From positions 1 to 60,893 of the forward strand of contig FNBQ01000022.1 in NCBI GenBank assembly GCA_900102385.1: a DNA stretch of 60,893 nt, in the 5' to 3' direction. A model generated the notes under the pieces. The model was not told the origin of the DNA and made no database searches. It saw only the letters and a list, made by a program, of their open reading frames with translations. The first letter of the stretch is position 1; every line of letters starts with the position of its first letter. The translations under genes and the position numbers were made by a program. This document shows, piece after piece, positions 49,024-57,097 of this stretch. Origin of the DNA: Bacteroidales bacterium KHT7 (GTDB lineage: Bacteria; Bacteroidota; Bacteroidia; Bacteroidales; Bacteroidaceae).

Positions 49024-50534
49024 AGCTTTTCAAAATCCTTATAAAACTTCACATCGTTACTCCTCGCGGAATTTTCCGACTTGCACAATCGTTTGTAAAA
49101 GAAGGCATTACGCTGATGGCTCTGATGCGTTTTGCCGCCAAATATTACCCCGGCAAGACTGCTATAGTATCGGAATCGGACCGTCTGACATATAAGCAAC
49201 TTTACGCTAAAGCCCTAAGACTTAGCAACATACTCAATCAAAGATTCAGCGTACAGAAATCGGATAATGTAGCCGTGCTGTGCCGTAATCACACCGTTTC
49301 GGCTCTGCTACTGCCATCGTTGCAACGTCTTGGTGCAAACACAAAGTTCATAAACACCGATTATGCCGAGCAGAACATCCGCGACATCATCTCTCGAAAG
49401 AAATTCAAGTTGCTGATTTTCGACGAGGATTTTGAACAGAAAATCCCGACAGAGTTTCGGTATTTATCTGCAAGCACGGAAACATTGGCTGAAATGCTGA
49501 AAGATACCGCTTGCACGCCGTCGCCGCTGCCCCGACCACCGTTTTTCAAGAGTCCTCAGATTTCGGTTCTTACTGGCGGCACATCGGGCAGCTACAAGGA
49601 AGCATCGCGCAAACCGTCTGTCTTTCAGTTTCTTCCGCCATTCTTCGCGCTCCTTCGCGACATCGAAATACATAAATATCAGAGCGTTATGATTGTGCTG
49701 CCGTTCTATCACGGCTTCGGACTCTGCACGCTTATAATCTCGCTGCTTATGGGCAAGAAGGTCTGTCTGGCAAGATATTTCGACGCCGATGCCACGATAC
49801 AAACGATTATAAACGAACGTGTTGAGGTCTTCCCTGCCGTTCCGGTGATGCTTTCGAGAATGTGGCAGAAAATAGGCTCGGGCAACAACCGCGACATCGA
49901 GAAATATCTAAAGTGTATAGTCTGCGGCGGCGACCGTCTGAGCAAGAAGCTGATTAACGAGACAGAAAAGATTCTCGGCTCTGTAATATACAATCTTTAC
50001 GGAACATCCGAAGCGGGATTCTTTATGCTCGCAACGCCCAACGACCTCAGCATCAACCCCGAGCCGACAATCGGGAAGCCTCTGTCGGGCATTAGGTGCA
50101 AGATTGAAAACCGCGACTCGCAGGGCATCGGAACGCTTTGGGTGCGCTCGCCATGGGCTGCCACGTCGCTCAGAAACCGATGGCAATCGACAGGCGACAG
50201 GGTCTCGGTAAACGCCGAAGGCTACTTCTTCTATCACGGACGCGCCGACCGAATGGCTGTTTGCGGCGGCGAAAACGTGTATCCCGAGGATGTTGAAAAG
50301 GCTCTGTGCGAACACCAATCGGTAGTTGCTGCAAAGGCTTTTGCCGTGCCCGACAAGGATTTCGGAATGGTTCTGAATGCCAAGATAGAACTCGAAAACG
50401 ATGCCGACATCTGCTGCAACGACATTACAGAATGGCTGAAAATAAGAATTCCGCGCGCAGCGATGCCTCACAGGGTGGAGTTCGGAAGGCTCACCACCAC
50501 ATCGACAGGAAAGATATGCAACCGGCAGAAGTGA
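49020..50534 (+). CDS. AMP-binding acyl-CoA synthetase / acyl-activating enzyme
   Basis: 504 aa. It adenylates a carboxylic acid and transfers it to CoA or another thiol. Motifs: LTGGTSGSYKEASRK (ATP-binding, about 185-199), YNLYGTSEAGF, STGDRVSVNAEGYFFYHGRADRM (hinge), GGENVYPEDVEKAL, and the C-terminal Lys in TTTSTGKICNR. All core motifs are complete. The preceding SDR suggests activation linked to reduction of a fatty or aromatic acid. It lacks membrane segments. Substrate unknown. Confidence 0.93.
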   Translation: MKLFKILIKLHIVTPRGIFRLAQSFVKEGITLMALMRFAAKYYPGKTAIVSESDRLTYKQLYAKALRLSNILNQRFSVQKSDNVAVLCRNHTVSALLLPSLQRLGANTKFINTDYAEQNIRDIISRKKFKLLIFDEDFEQKIPTEFRYLSASTETLAEMLKDTACTPSPLPRPPFFKSPQISVLTGGTSGSYKEASRKPSVFQFLPPFFALLRDIEIHKYQSVMIVLPFYHGFGLCTLIISLLMGKKVCLARYFDADATIQTIINERVEVFPAVPVMLSRMWQKIGSGNNRDIEKYLKCIVCGGDRLSKKLINETEKILGSVIYNLYGTSEAGFFMLATPNDLSINPEPTIGKPLSGIRCKIENRDSQGIGTLWVRSPWAATSLRNRWQSTGDRVSVNAEGYFFYHGRADRMAVCGGENVYPEDVEKALCEHQSVVAAKAFAVPDKDFGMVLNAKIELENDADICCNDITEWLKIRIPRAAMPHRVEFGRLTTTSTGKICNRQK

Positions 50535-50626
50535 AAATTCATGATTTTCTTATACTTTTTCTACAGAAATGACTATCTTTGCCATTCGTTTAGATTTCAC
50601 AAAAGAACCATTCAAAACTAATCGCA

Positions 50627-51091
50627 ATGAAAAAAACTGTAATCTTCCTGCTTGCCACTTTCTTGGGCTTGACAAACGTTTTTGCCCAGAAGCATTACCC
50701 TATTAGTCAGTTCGCTCCTGATACGTTAGAATATCTGAAGCGAAATTTTGTGGAGCAAAAGCAATACTATATCGGCAAGAACTTTCAGACACTATGGAAT
50801 GTTTTAAAGTCGGATATAGAAGTGAAATATATCGGGGTTGATTCTTCTTGTTTTTATGATAAAGACAAGGCTGATGGCAAATATTATGCTGCAGGACTTG
50901 TGTTATGTTGGCTGGAGAATGATGAGCTTCGTAGAAGATATTGGGAAAATCCAAAAGAAGAGACTGGTATTTTAGTTGAATTTGAGTATCCCTATTCGTA
51001 TTATGAATTTGATTTTTATGAGGCAGAGCCTTCAAATGAAGTAAAGCTGAATGGTGTAAATCAAATAATAAAAGACATCACCATCTTATAA
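50627..51091 (+). CDS. Exported protein of unknown function
   Basis: 154 aa. Signal peptide (residues 1-20, ending VFAQ). The mature part begins KHYPISQFAPDTLEYLKRNFV and has strands with many Tyr and Glu. A TATCTTTG promoter box lies about 50 nt upstream. AT-rich. It shows a general similarity in style to other small Bacteroidales exported proteins, but no family is recognised. Confidence 0.7.
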   Translation: MKKTVIFLLATFLGLTNVFAQKHYPISQFAPDTLEYLKRNFVEQKQYYIGKNFQTLWNVLKSDIEVKYIGVDSSCFYDKDKADGKYYAAGLVLCWLENDELRRRYWENPKEETGILVEFEYPYSYYEFDFYEAEPSNEVKLNGVNQIIKDITIL

Positions 51092-51266
51092 GTTCAAAAA
51101 GGGCAAGCAAAAGATTTGTAATGATGAATTTTTTCATATAAAAATGTTTAGGTTACGATGGCAAAAATACGAAAATTTCTGATTCGGGCTACCTTTTCGC
51201 TTCTTTTTTCGCGCATAGAGTCTAACCTCCTTCAAATCCGACTGTTACAAGCGGCAAGCCACTTCC

Positions 51267-51332
51267 ATTCGTCACAAAATCCAACCGTCTGTCCCAGAAA
51301 CTTGCAAAAGCCGATGCCGATGCGTATCTTTG
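51267..51332 (+). promoter_or_regulatory. Shared operator 8 with promoter
   Basis: TCACAAAA at 51272 and TCCCAGAA at 51292 (20 bp); the spacer is more diverged than in other copies. TTG at 51302-51304, 20 bp, TATCTTTG at 51325-51332. Drives a single gene. Confidence 0.8.
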
Positions 51333-51377
51333 CCGTCAGAAAAATCGAGCAAACCAAAAATTTAAATATTTGACACA

Positions 51378-51806
51378 ATGACTAAAGAAGAAATCTTAAA
51401 GATGCTGAACGCACATCCTGTAATGTACGTTGCAACCAACGACAACGGTCAGCCACGCGTGCGCGGAATCTTGATGTACAAGGCAGACGACAGCGGAATT
51501 GTGTTCCACACCGGAACAACAAAGGATTTTTACCGCCAACTTGTTGCCGACCCTCGCGCCGAGGTGTGCTTTGCCTGCGGAAAATATCAGGTTAGGGTTG
51601 AGGGCAAGTTCGAGCTTGTTGAGGACATGGCTCTGAAGGAGGAAATAGTAAACCACCCATCGCGCAAGTTCTTGCAGCCTTGGAGAGAGCAGCAGGGCGA
51701 CGAGGCTTTCTTCAACTTCCTGAAGGTGTTCCGCATGACTCACGGAAAGGCTCACGTTTGGTGCATCGAGGACAACTTCAAGCCAAAAGAATACGTTATT
51801 TTGTAA
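51378..51806 (+). CDS. Pyridoxamine 5'-phosphate oxidase-family protein
   Basis: 142 aa, single split-barrel domain. MYVATNDNGQPRVRGILMYKADDSGIVFHTG, FYRQLVADPRAEVCFACGKYQVRVEGKFELV and FKVFRMTHGKAHVW are typical. It is not a vitamin B6 enzyme itself; relatives bind FMN, F420 or haem and reduce small molecules. Related in fold to the C-terminal part of the protein at 19192. It stands alone under operator 8, which marks the regulon's flavin link. Confidence 0.9.
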   Translation: MTKEEILKMLNAHPVMYVATNDNGQPRVRGILMYKADDSGIVFHTGTTKDFYRQLVADPRAEVCFACGKYQVRVEGKFELVEDMALKEEIVNHPSRKFLQPWREQQGDEAFFNFLKVFRMTHGKAHVWCIEDNFKPKEYVIL

Positions 51807-52018
51807 ATACATCTAACTGAAAACATCGACATAAAAATCAATCCTTATATTTTTTCATTCTGCACAAAACAAAAACACAAACTCGGGAGAGTTATTGAAG
51901 AAACACGACAGCCTTTTTGCTTTATGAAATGATTTTCAAAAGACGCAGAAAACGTCTCCGCTTAATAACCGTAGGTTGGAACGACCTGCGGAATAAGCGT
52001 CATAAACAGAAGCACCAC

Positions 52019-52191
52019 GTTTTGCCGAATTTCCGCGCTCGACCTATGTCGCTTGCAACCAAAGGGACGCAAGAATTCCCATTGTCGCAAAGCGACAAAA
52101 GTATTTGTTATTGCGCAACACAACTTTTTCAGCGGTGGGAATTACAAATTCCCGATTTTTCTCTCAGCCGAATTCGGAAATTCGGCTGAAC
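52019..52191. repeat. ~172-bp inverted-repeat element, complete copy
   Basis: 173 bp with left end GTTTTGCCGAATTTCC and right end TTCGGCTGAAC. Hairpins TTGTCG-CAAAG-CGACAA (52083-52099) and GGGAATTACAAATTCCC keep their stems but differ in the loops from the 47906 copy. The right end overlaps the 3' coding end of the minus-strand gene at 52142. The preceding 51807-52018 holds no gene that I support. Confidence 0.82.
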
Positions 52192-52897
52192 GGGTGTTTT
52201 TTTTAGTTCCTTTCGGCAATGTCACCTCATACTCCACATTTTTCTTATATGTATTTACTTTTCTTACTTCGCAACGTGTCGTATTCTGCAATTCTCTTGT
52301 GAGATATGGACCATTCAATTCCTCACAGAACCAAACATCATCTATACCATTTTCCAGTTCCTTTCCAACAGCAACGCCATGAAACTCCATCGACAAATTA
52401 CATGGTTGGATAATTTTGTACTCTCTTTCAAAATCTCCAAAAACAGATTGTAATGAAACTTCAAACCGCATACCTTTTGTCAGTTTCTTGCCGCGTTTAT
52501 TTTTTTTGTCATAGTAGCTGACAATTTTGAATATAGAATCATTCCTATTCGCATATATCACATAAACGTCATTCTTCAGTTTCTTCACTTTCTTGACTGT
52601 AAAAGATGATTCAGAAGAATTTACAATTTGCTCGTTTTCAACAATCTTACTATCACAGTATTCTTCATCTTCAATTCCATCATTCACAACAAGTTTTTTG
52701 ACACTGTCTTTTATACTAAACCAGGGAGTTGGTTTAGATACATAATTGTACATTTTCCCATGTCCTTCGAGAGTGAGGACACTATTGCTGAAGCTATAGC
52801 TTATGCTGTCGCCACACATACCACAGCAGCTTTCTGTCTGTGCAGATGATTTCTGTAGGAAAAAGAATGCAAAGATAATATAATAGCAAATTTTCAT
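52142..52897 (-). CDS. Exported protein of unknown function, C-terminus from repeat element
   Basis: 251 aa. Signal peptide (residues 1-19, ending SSAQT). The mature start contains a Cys-rich ESCCGMCGDS. The last 17 residues (RSAEFPNSAERKIGNL) are encoded by the right end of the inverted-repeat element, so the original stop was lost and the frame now ends in the repeat. The last of three adjacent AT-rich minus-strand genes. Function unknown. Confidence 0.75.
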   Translation of the reverse strand: MKICYYIIFAFFFLQKSSAQTESCCGMCGDSISYSFSNSVLTLEGHGKMYNYVSKPTPWFSIKDSVKKLVVNDGIEDEEYCDSKIVENEQIVNSSESSFTVKKVKKLKNDVYVIYANRNDSIFKIVSYYDKKNKRGKKLTKGMRFEVSLQSVFGDFEREYKIIQPCNLSMEFHGVAVGKELENGIDDVWFCEELNGPYLTRELQNTTRCEVRKVNTYKKNVEYEVTLPKGTKKNTRSAEFPNSAERKIGNL

Positions 52898-52934
52898 AGC
52901 CTTTTTATTAGAACCATATTTTGAGGGTTTCTCC

Positions 52935-52981
52935 TCGTTCGACCTATAGCAACTTGCTATAATGCAAAAATTCAGCAGAAC
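52935..52981. repeat. Deleted copy of the inverted-repeat element
   Basis: Left-arm sequence CGTTCGACCTATAG joined to the right end AATTCAGCAGAAC. It holds the stop codon and last codons of the gene at 52944-53657. Confidence 0.55.
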
Positions 52982-53657
52982 TTAAAGGCTTTTGCCGCCT
53001 TTTGTATAAGATTGACTTTCCTTCTACATCGCGATACAAAACAGTCTGTTCATCTACCGACAAGATAGAATGACATTTGTCTGTAATCATTTGCAAGCTT
53101 TTCTGATTTGGATTAAAAACAAACAACTGATATTGTAATAGAACTACAAATTCATCTTGCGACTGAATGATTCGGGGATAAATCCCTTCCATTTCCTGCT
53201 CTATAACCGACAACGAATCAGCATATTCAGCCCTTAATTCTTTATCATACAACGCTATATGAACCTTAGCCGATTTGTAATCGGCAGAGAACACAAGAAG
53301 GTCTTTACTTTTCGAGATACCAACCAGTTCATCGCCTTTCATCTTTAAATCGACTGAATCTTTTATGTTTTCTTTCAGATTATATGTGTACAAAAGCCGT
53401 CCCTTACAATACATAACTGAATTGGACAGAACAACAACTTGCTCGCACATTATATCAGCCTCAATCTGTTTGTCCTTCCTTGTTGCCTTATCAAAAGCTC
53501 TTAATTCATAGAACTCAGGATCTCCGGGTTCGGTTAATCTTGTGTATATCACATAGTCACCAGCATTTCCACGAAATCGTCCGTCTGTTACAACGCCTTC
53601 TTGAGCATGGATGCCAAGACATAAGAACATCATGCATAAAACAAATACATTTCTCAT
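52944..53657 (-). CDS. Exported protein of unknown function
   Basis: 237 aa. Signal peptide (residues 1-18, ending GIHAQ). The body shows a repeating strand pattern (SNSVMYCKGRLLYTYNLKENI, LLVFSADYKSAKVHIALYD, DEFVVLLQYQLFVFNPNQKS) that looks like beta-propeller blades. The final residues SSAEFLHYSKLL derive from the deleted repeat copy. It lies 46 nt upstream of the gene at 52897 and 11 nt downstream of the one ending at 53669, so the three may be one operon. Confidence 0.75.
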   Translation of the reverse strand: MRNVFVLCMMFLCLGIHAQEGVVTDGRFRGNAGDYVIYTRLTEPGDPEFYELRAFDKATRKDKQIEADIMCEQVVVLSNSVMYCKGRLLYTYNLKENIKDSVDLKMKGDELVGISKSKDLLVFSADYKSAKVHIALYDKELRAEYADSLSVIEQEMEGIYPRIIQSQDEFVVLLQYQLFVFNPNQKSLQMITDKCHSILSVDEQTVLYRDVEGKSILYKRRQKPLSSAEFLHYSKLL

Positions 53658-53668
53658 TGGTCTATGGA

Positions 53669-54814
53669 TTATTTCTGAAGTCTATTTTTTTCTATCCATT
53701 CAGACATGTTAATAGAACGCAAGGATTTGTATAAATCTTTAGAAAAATACCATTTATCGCCTAAACATAGGTTTCCGTCAGGATATGATTTTAAGACCGT
53801 TGAACTATCATTCTTAAACACAATAGTTGCTCTCGTATAAACTTTATCTTCTGTAGATTTACAAACACCTTCTCTTCTTTCTGCCGAATTCAGCAAGCAT
53901 ATTATCTTTTTAATCTTATCCTCATCAACAATTTCACTACTCACTTTTTTCAAGATAGGAGAACATTCCACTTGAAATCTATCCAGGACTTCAAGCCTAA
54001 TCACTTCATCTGAAATTGTTTGTGCCTTTGATAAAGGCAGATGTTCGTTTATTTTATGGCTAACCGATATTGTTTGAGCATCTTCAAGTTTAAAAGATTT
54101 CCCAACTTGCTCAGACTTGATAATCTTAAAGCTTACGACAAAAACATCTTTATCCAATGTCATTTCCGGGTACCCAATAAAAAAATCGGCTTTTGACTTG
54201 TATTCTGACAATTTCTTTCCATATGGTACACATGGGATATCTTCAGCCTCAGTCAAGTATAACACACCACAATTGTCTGCAATTCTGTAAATTGACACAC
54301 TCTTTCCGTTTGCATTATTCTTGATTGTGTCTATAGCTTTCAGAAAACATTGCTTCACTATTTTATTCACCGAAGACTCACTTCTGAATTCAAGGCTTGG
54401 AGCATAGCCTTTAGAAATATTCCATTTGTTATTAAACTTATCATACGTAAATAACGAAATGTAACTATAGCCGTAGCCGAATCCTTTATCACTTATCACA
54501 AAATCATGATTTATGATGTATATGGAATCTTCAGAAAAATATACAGATGGATAATCAATACAATATTTCCCTGAGAACTTTTTATGCTTTTCTGCATAAT
54601 ATGTTTTGTACAACTTTCCTTTTTTCCGTTTAGCTATAGTGTAGCTGCCATTTCTGTTAAGGTAATTCCAGTTTTTGAAAAAAAACAGTTTATTGTCAGG
54701 GTCTTTATGTTTACAAAATTCAACATACGCGGTGTCCAGCATCGCATAAAAATCCTGGCAATAAGCGAACTGACCAAAAAGAATCAGTCCAAACATAAGA
54801 TATATTCTTTTCAT
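53669..54814 (-). CDS. Exported protein of unknown function, with internal repeat motif
   Basis: 381 aa from the ATG at 54814 (MKRIYLMFGLILFGQFAYCQ), a Sec signal peptide cut near CQDF. No family is recognised; strand-rich, with many Lys and Asp. The internal LLNSAERRE is encoded by a 15-base match to the solo inverted repeat at 10952, so a repeat end appears to have been absorbed into the gene. First gene of the minus-strand trio; AT-rich. Confidence 0.75.
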   Translation of the reverse strand: MKRIYLMFGLILFGQFAYCQDFYAMLDTAYVEFCKHKDPDNKLFFFKNWNYLNRNGSYTIAKRKKGKLYKTYYAEKHKKFSGKYCIDYPSVYFSEDSIYIINHDFVISDKGFGYGYSYISLFTYDKFNNKWNISKGYAPSLEFRSESSVNKIVKQCFLKAIDTIKNNANGKSVSIYRIADNCGVLYLTEAEDIPCVPYGKKLSEYKSKADFFIGYPEMTLDKDVFVVSFKIIKSEQVGKSFKLEDAQTISVSHKINEHLPLSKAQTISDEVIRLEVLDRFQVECSPILKKVSSEIVDEDKIKKIICLLNSAERREGVCKSTEDKVYTRATIVFKNDSSTVLKSYPDGNLCLGDKWYFSKDLYKSLRSINMSEWIEKNRLQK

Positions 54815-54897
54815 TATACAATTTGACATATTTTTCTAATATTAAATTATTTAAATGGTTTTCTACTTCAAAGGCAATATTGCTTTACCCCCCACAC

Positions 54898-55014
54898 ATT
54901 CTGCCGATTTTATCCGCGTTCGACCTATGGTTGCTTGCCATTATGCAAGAATTCCCTTTGTCGTAATGCGACAAAAATAACAACTTTTTTATTCCTACGC
55001 AACACAAAACCTTG
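54898..55014. repeat. ~172-bp inverted-repeat element, left two thirds
   Basis: ATTCTGCCG start, CGTTCGACCTATGG, TGCAAGAATTCCC, hairpin TTGTCG-TAATG-CGACAA, and the CGCAACACAAAAC segment. The right third is missing or decayed. Lies upstream of the divergent minus-strand gene. Confidence 0.7.
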
Positions 55015-55215
55015 TTATTTTTCAACTATGTATTTTCAAAATTCCAATTCTGAATTACGCAAGAAATCCATTCCCCTTCGGGATGCGTTCGAGTTTCGTT
55101 CGGGATTTTACAAACGACTGGCAGCTTATTTTGAGGGGACAATCAGTCGATAATTGAAGCAAATTTTGAAAGTCCTTAGAGCGATTTTTTCGATTTTCAA
55201 GTTAATCATCACCTA

Positions 55216-55303
55216 CCTTGGATAGACCTTTGACATTCCTTGGATGTTGCTTTGATGTATCTTGGATGTACCTTGGATGTACCTTGGACGTACCTTGCCA
55301 CAA
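55216..55303. repeat. 11-bp-period array (CCTTGGATGTA units)
   Basis: Eight 11-base units: CCTTGGATAGA, CCTTTGACATT, CCTTGGATGTT, GCTTTGATGTA, TCTTGGATGTA, CCTTGGATGTA, CCTTGGACGTA, CCTTGCCACAA. Related to the CTTGAACGTAC units at 24574. In the divergent gap 54815-55526, which holds no other gene. Confidence 0.87.
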
Positions 55304-55410
55304 TTTTGTATTTCCCAAAAGATTAAAAAGCATGACTTTTTCATAGTTTCGTACAACGATATTCTGCATCATTTATTTTTCCGCATATTTTTTCAGATTA
55401 TTCGCCATTT

Positions 55411-55476
55411 CAGGATAAGATACGTATGCAGAATATAACAAAAGCATCGGCACGTCAGTCTTTTTTCATATCTTTG
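55411..55476 (+). promoter_or_regulatory. Shared operator 9, degenerate, with promoter
   Basis: TGCAGAATATAACAAAA (55428-55444) matches the second half and linker, with TAACA at 55436 in place of TCCCA. The first half at 55416 (TAAGATAC) is weak. The -7 box TATCTTTG lies at 55469-55476, exactly 33 bp after the second half, as in the others. Confidence 0.55.
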
Positions 55477-55526
55477 CCAAAGAGACGTGTGCCACACGGC
55501 GCAGCCTCATCAAACACCATTCTACG

Positions 55527-56330
55527 ATGTCAGAAAACTGGACAGTTTATGCCGACTGGAATCCGTGGCACGGATGCACAAAAATCAGCCCCGGATGCAA
55601 ATATTGCTACGTTTACCGTCAGGACGAGATGTACGGCAGCGACATCTCGAGCAGCGAATGCCGAAAGACGGGCAACTTCAATCTGCCTATAAAGCGCAGG
55701 CGCGACAAATCGTGGAAGATTGAGAGCGGAAAGATTGTGTTCACCTGCTTCACATCCGATTTCCTGCTGAAAGATGCCGACGAGTGGCGACCCGAATGCT
55801 GGCAGATGATTAGGCAGCGGAGCGACCTCTGGTTCTTCTTTTTCACCAAACGGATTGACAGGTTTATGGAGTGTATCCCCAACGACTGGGGCGACGGCTA
55901 CGACAACGTGATTGTGGGCTGCACGGTAGAGAATCAAGCGATGGCTGATTACCGCCTGCCCATATTCCGCTCGCTGCCCATAAAGCACAAGAGCATAATT
56001 GTTGCGCCAATGCTCACCGCCATCAACCTTGAACAATACCTCGACAATACGATTGACGAGGTGTCGGTTGGCGGAGAGTCGGGACTTGATGCACGCCCGT
56101 GCCATTACGACTGGATTCTCGACCTCAGAGAGCAATGCATAGCCAAAGATGTTGCCTTCCGCTTTCATCAGACGGGCGCACGGTTCGTTAAGGACGGAAA
56201 GATGTTCCGCGTGCCGAGGCGGTTTCAGCTGAGTCAGGCGCACAAGGCAAATATCGACTTCAAGATAGGCGAATATCTTGTGCCAGAAACGGTTAAGTTT
56301 GAATGGAAAGACAGCGATTATCACGACTAA
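55527..56330 (+). CDS. Gp37/Gp68-like (DUF5131) Cys-motif protein
   Basis: 267 aa. The N-terminal WNPWHGCTKISPGCKYCYV is the hallmark of the phage Gp37/Gp68 (DUF5131) family, with a three-Cys pattern close to radical-SAM-like iron-sulfur proteins. FVGGESGLDARPC-like and FRFHQTGARF motifs follow (VSVGGESGLDARPCHYDWIL). Function unknown; members occur in phages and bacteria. It is followed 11 nt later by the DUF2461 gene. Confidence 0.88.
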   Translation: MSENWTVYADWNPWHGCTKISPGCKYCYVYRQDEMYGSDISSSECRKTGNFNLPIKRRRDKSWKIESGKIVFTCFTSDFLLKDADEWRPECWQMIRQRSDLWFFFFTKRIDRFMECIPNDWGDGYDNVIVGCTVENQAMADYRLPIFRSLPIKHKSIIVAPMLTAINLEQYLDNTIDEVSVGGESGLDARPCHYDWILDLREQCIAKDVAFRFHQTGARFVKDGKMFRVPRRFQLSQAHKANIDFKIGEYLVPETVKFEWKDSDYHD

Positions 56331-56341
56331 AACACAAAAAT

Positions 56342-57001
56342 ATGAAAGAAATACTCGATTTTTACCTGCAACTGTCGCAGAATAACAACAAGCCTTGGTT
56401 CGATGCTCATCGCGCTGAATACGAGGCTGTAAAGAAGAAGGCTACAGCCCTTGCCGAAGAATTTATAAAGGGCGTTGCCCTGTTCGACCCACGATGCAAG
56501 AACCTTCAGCCAAAGGACTGCACCTATCGCATAAACCGCGACATACGCTTCTCGCCCGACAAGCGGCCGTACAAAGACTGGCTCGGCATATATGTGTGCC
56601 CGGGCGGAAAGAAATCGGGCATGGCGGGATATTACATTCACTTTGAGCCGGCAACAGACACTTATCTTATGTGCGGCGGTCTGTACAACCCAACAAAAGA
56701 GGTTCTGAAGAGCATACGCGAGCAGATAATGCTCGAGCCGGATGCGTTTCACAAGGCGGTACAGTCGTGCGGAAAGGACTTCGGTCTTAACTGGGACAAC
56801 GCCCTGAAGCGTTTCCCCGTAGGATTCAGCGCAGACGACAAGCACAGCGAATACTACCGGCTTAAATCGTTCGAAATCACGCAGTTCGTAACAAAGAAGG
56901 ATGTTCTCGGCAAAGACTATCTGCCAAACACTCTCGCCCAACTCAAAAAATGCCACGAGTTTAACGAGCTGCTGAACAAGTGCGCCGATTTTGTTCGCTA
57001 A
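56342..57001 (+). CDS. DUF2461-family protein
   Basis: 219 aa from the ATG at 56342. FYLQLSQNNNKPWFDAHRAEYEAVK near the N-terminus, YRINRDIRFSPDKRPYKDWLGIYV in the middle and YYIHFEPATDTYLMCGGLYNP mark the family (TIGR02453 type). Soluble, function unknown. It is in an operon with the Gp37-like gene under the degenerate operator 9. Confidence 0.9.
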   Translation: MKEILDFYLQLSQNNNKPWFDAHRAEYEAVKKKATALAEEFIKGVALFDPRCKNLQPKDCTYRINRDIRFSPDKRPYKDWLGIYVCPGGKKSGMAGYYIHFEPATDTYLMCGGLYNPTKEVLKSIREQIMLEPDAFHKAVQSCGKDFGLNWDNALKRFPVGFSADDKHSEYYRLKSFEITQFVTKKDVLGKDYLPNTLAQLKKCHEFNELLNKCADFVR

Positions 57002-57035
57002 ACTGTTAAAGAATGTTAAAAACTTCGCGAAAGTC

Positions 57036-57068
57036 TTGACTCGTCCCTTAGGTCATGCCATAACTTTG
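57036..57068 (+). promoter_or_regulatory. MerR-type promoter with 19-bp spacer
   Basis: TTGACT (57036-57041), 19 bp, TAACTT (57061-57066), which also forms the Bacteroidetes -7 box TAACTTTG. The spacer holds TCGTCCCTTAGGTCATGC and a short TGAC/GTCA dyad lies across its left side. A lengthened spacer is what a MerR activator corrects by twisting DNA. Confidence 0.5.
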
Positions 57069-57097
57069 CAAATGCCGGCACAAAACATCGTACGATT

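Noticed and set aside
51158-51373. Plus-strand 71-aa frame before the PNPOx-like gene
   Set aside because: Covers operator 8 and its promoter; no family or ribosome site.
54935-55153. 72-aa frame (CRNATKITTFLFLRNT) in the repeat copy
   Set aside because: Similar peptides come from each repeat copy but starts and frames differ; better explained as noncoding repeat.
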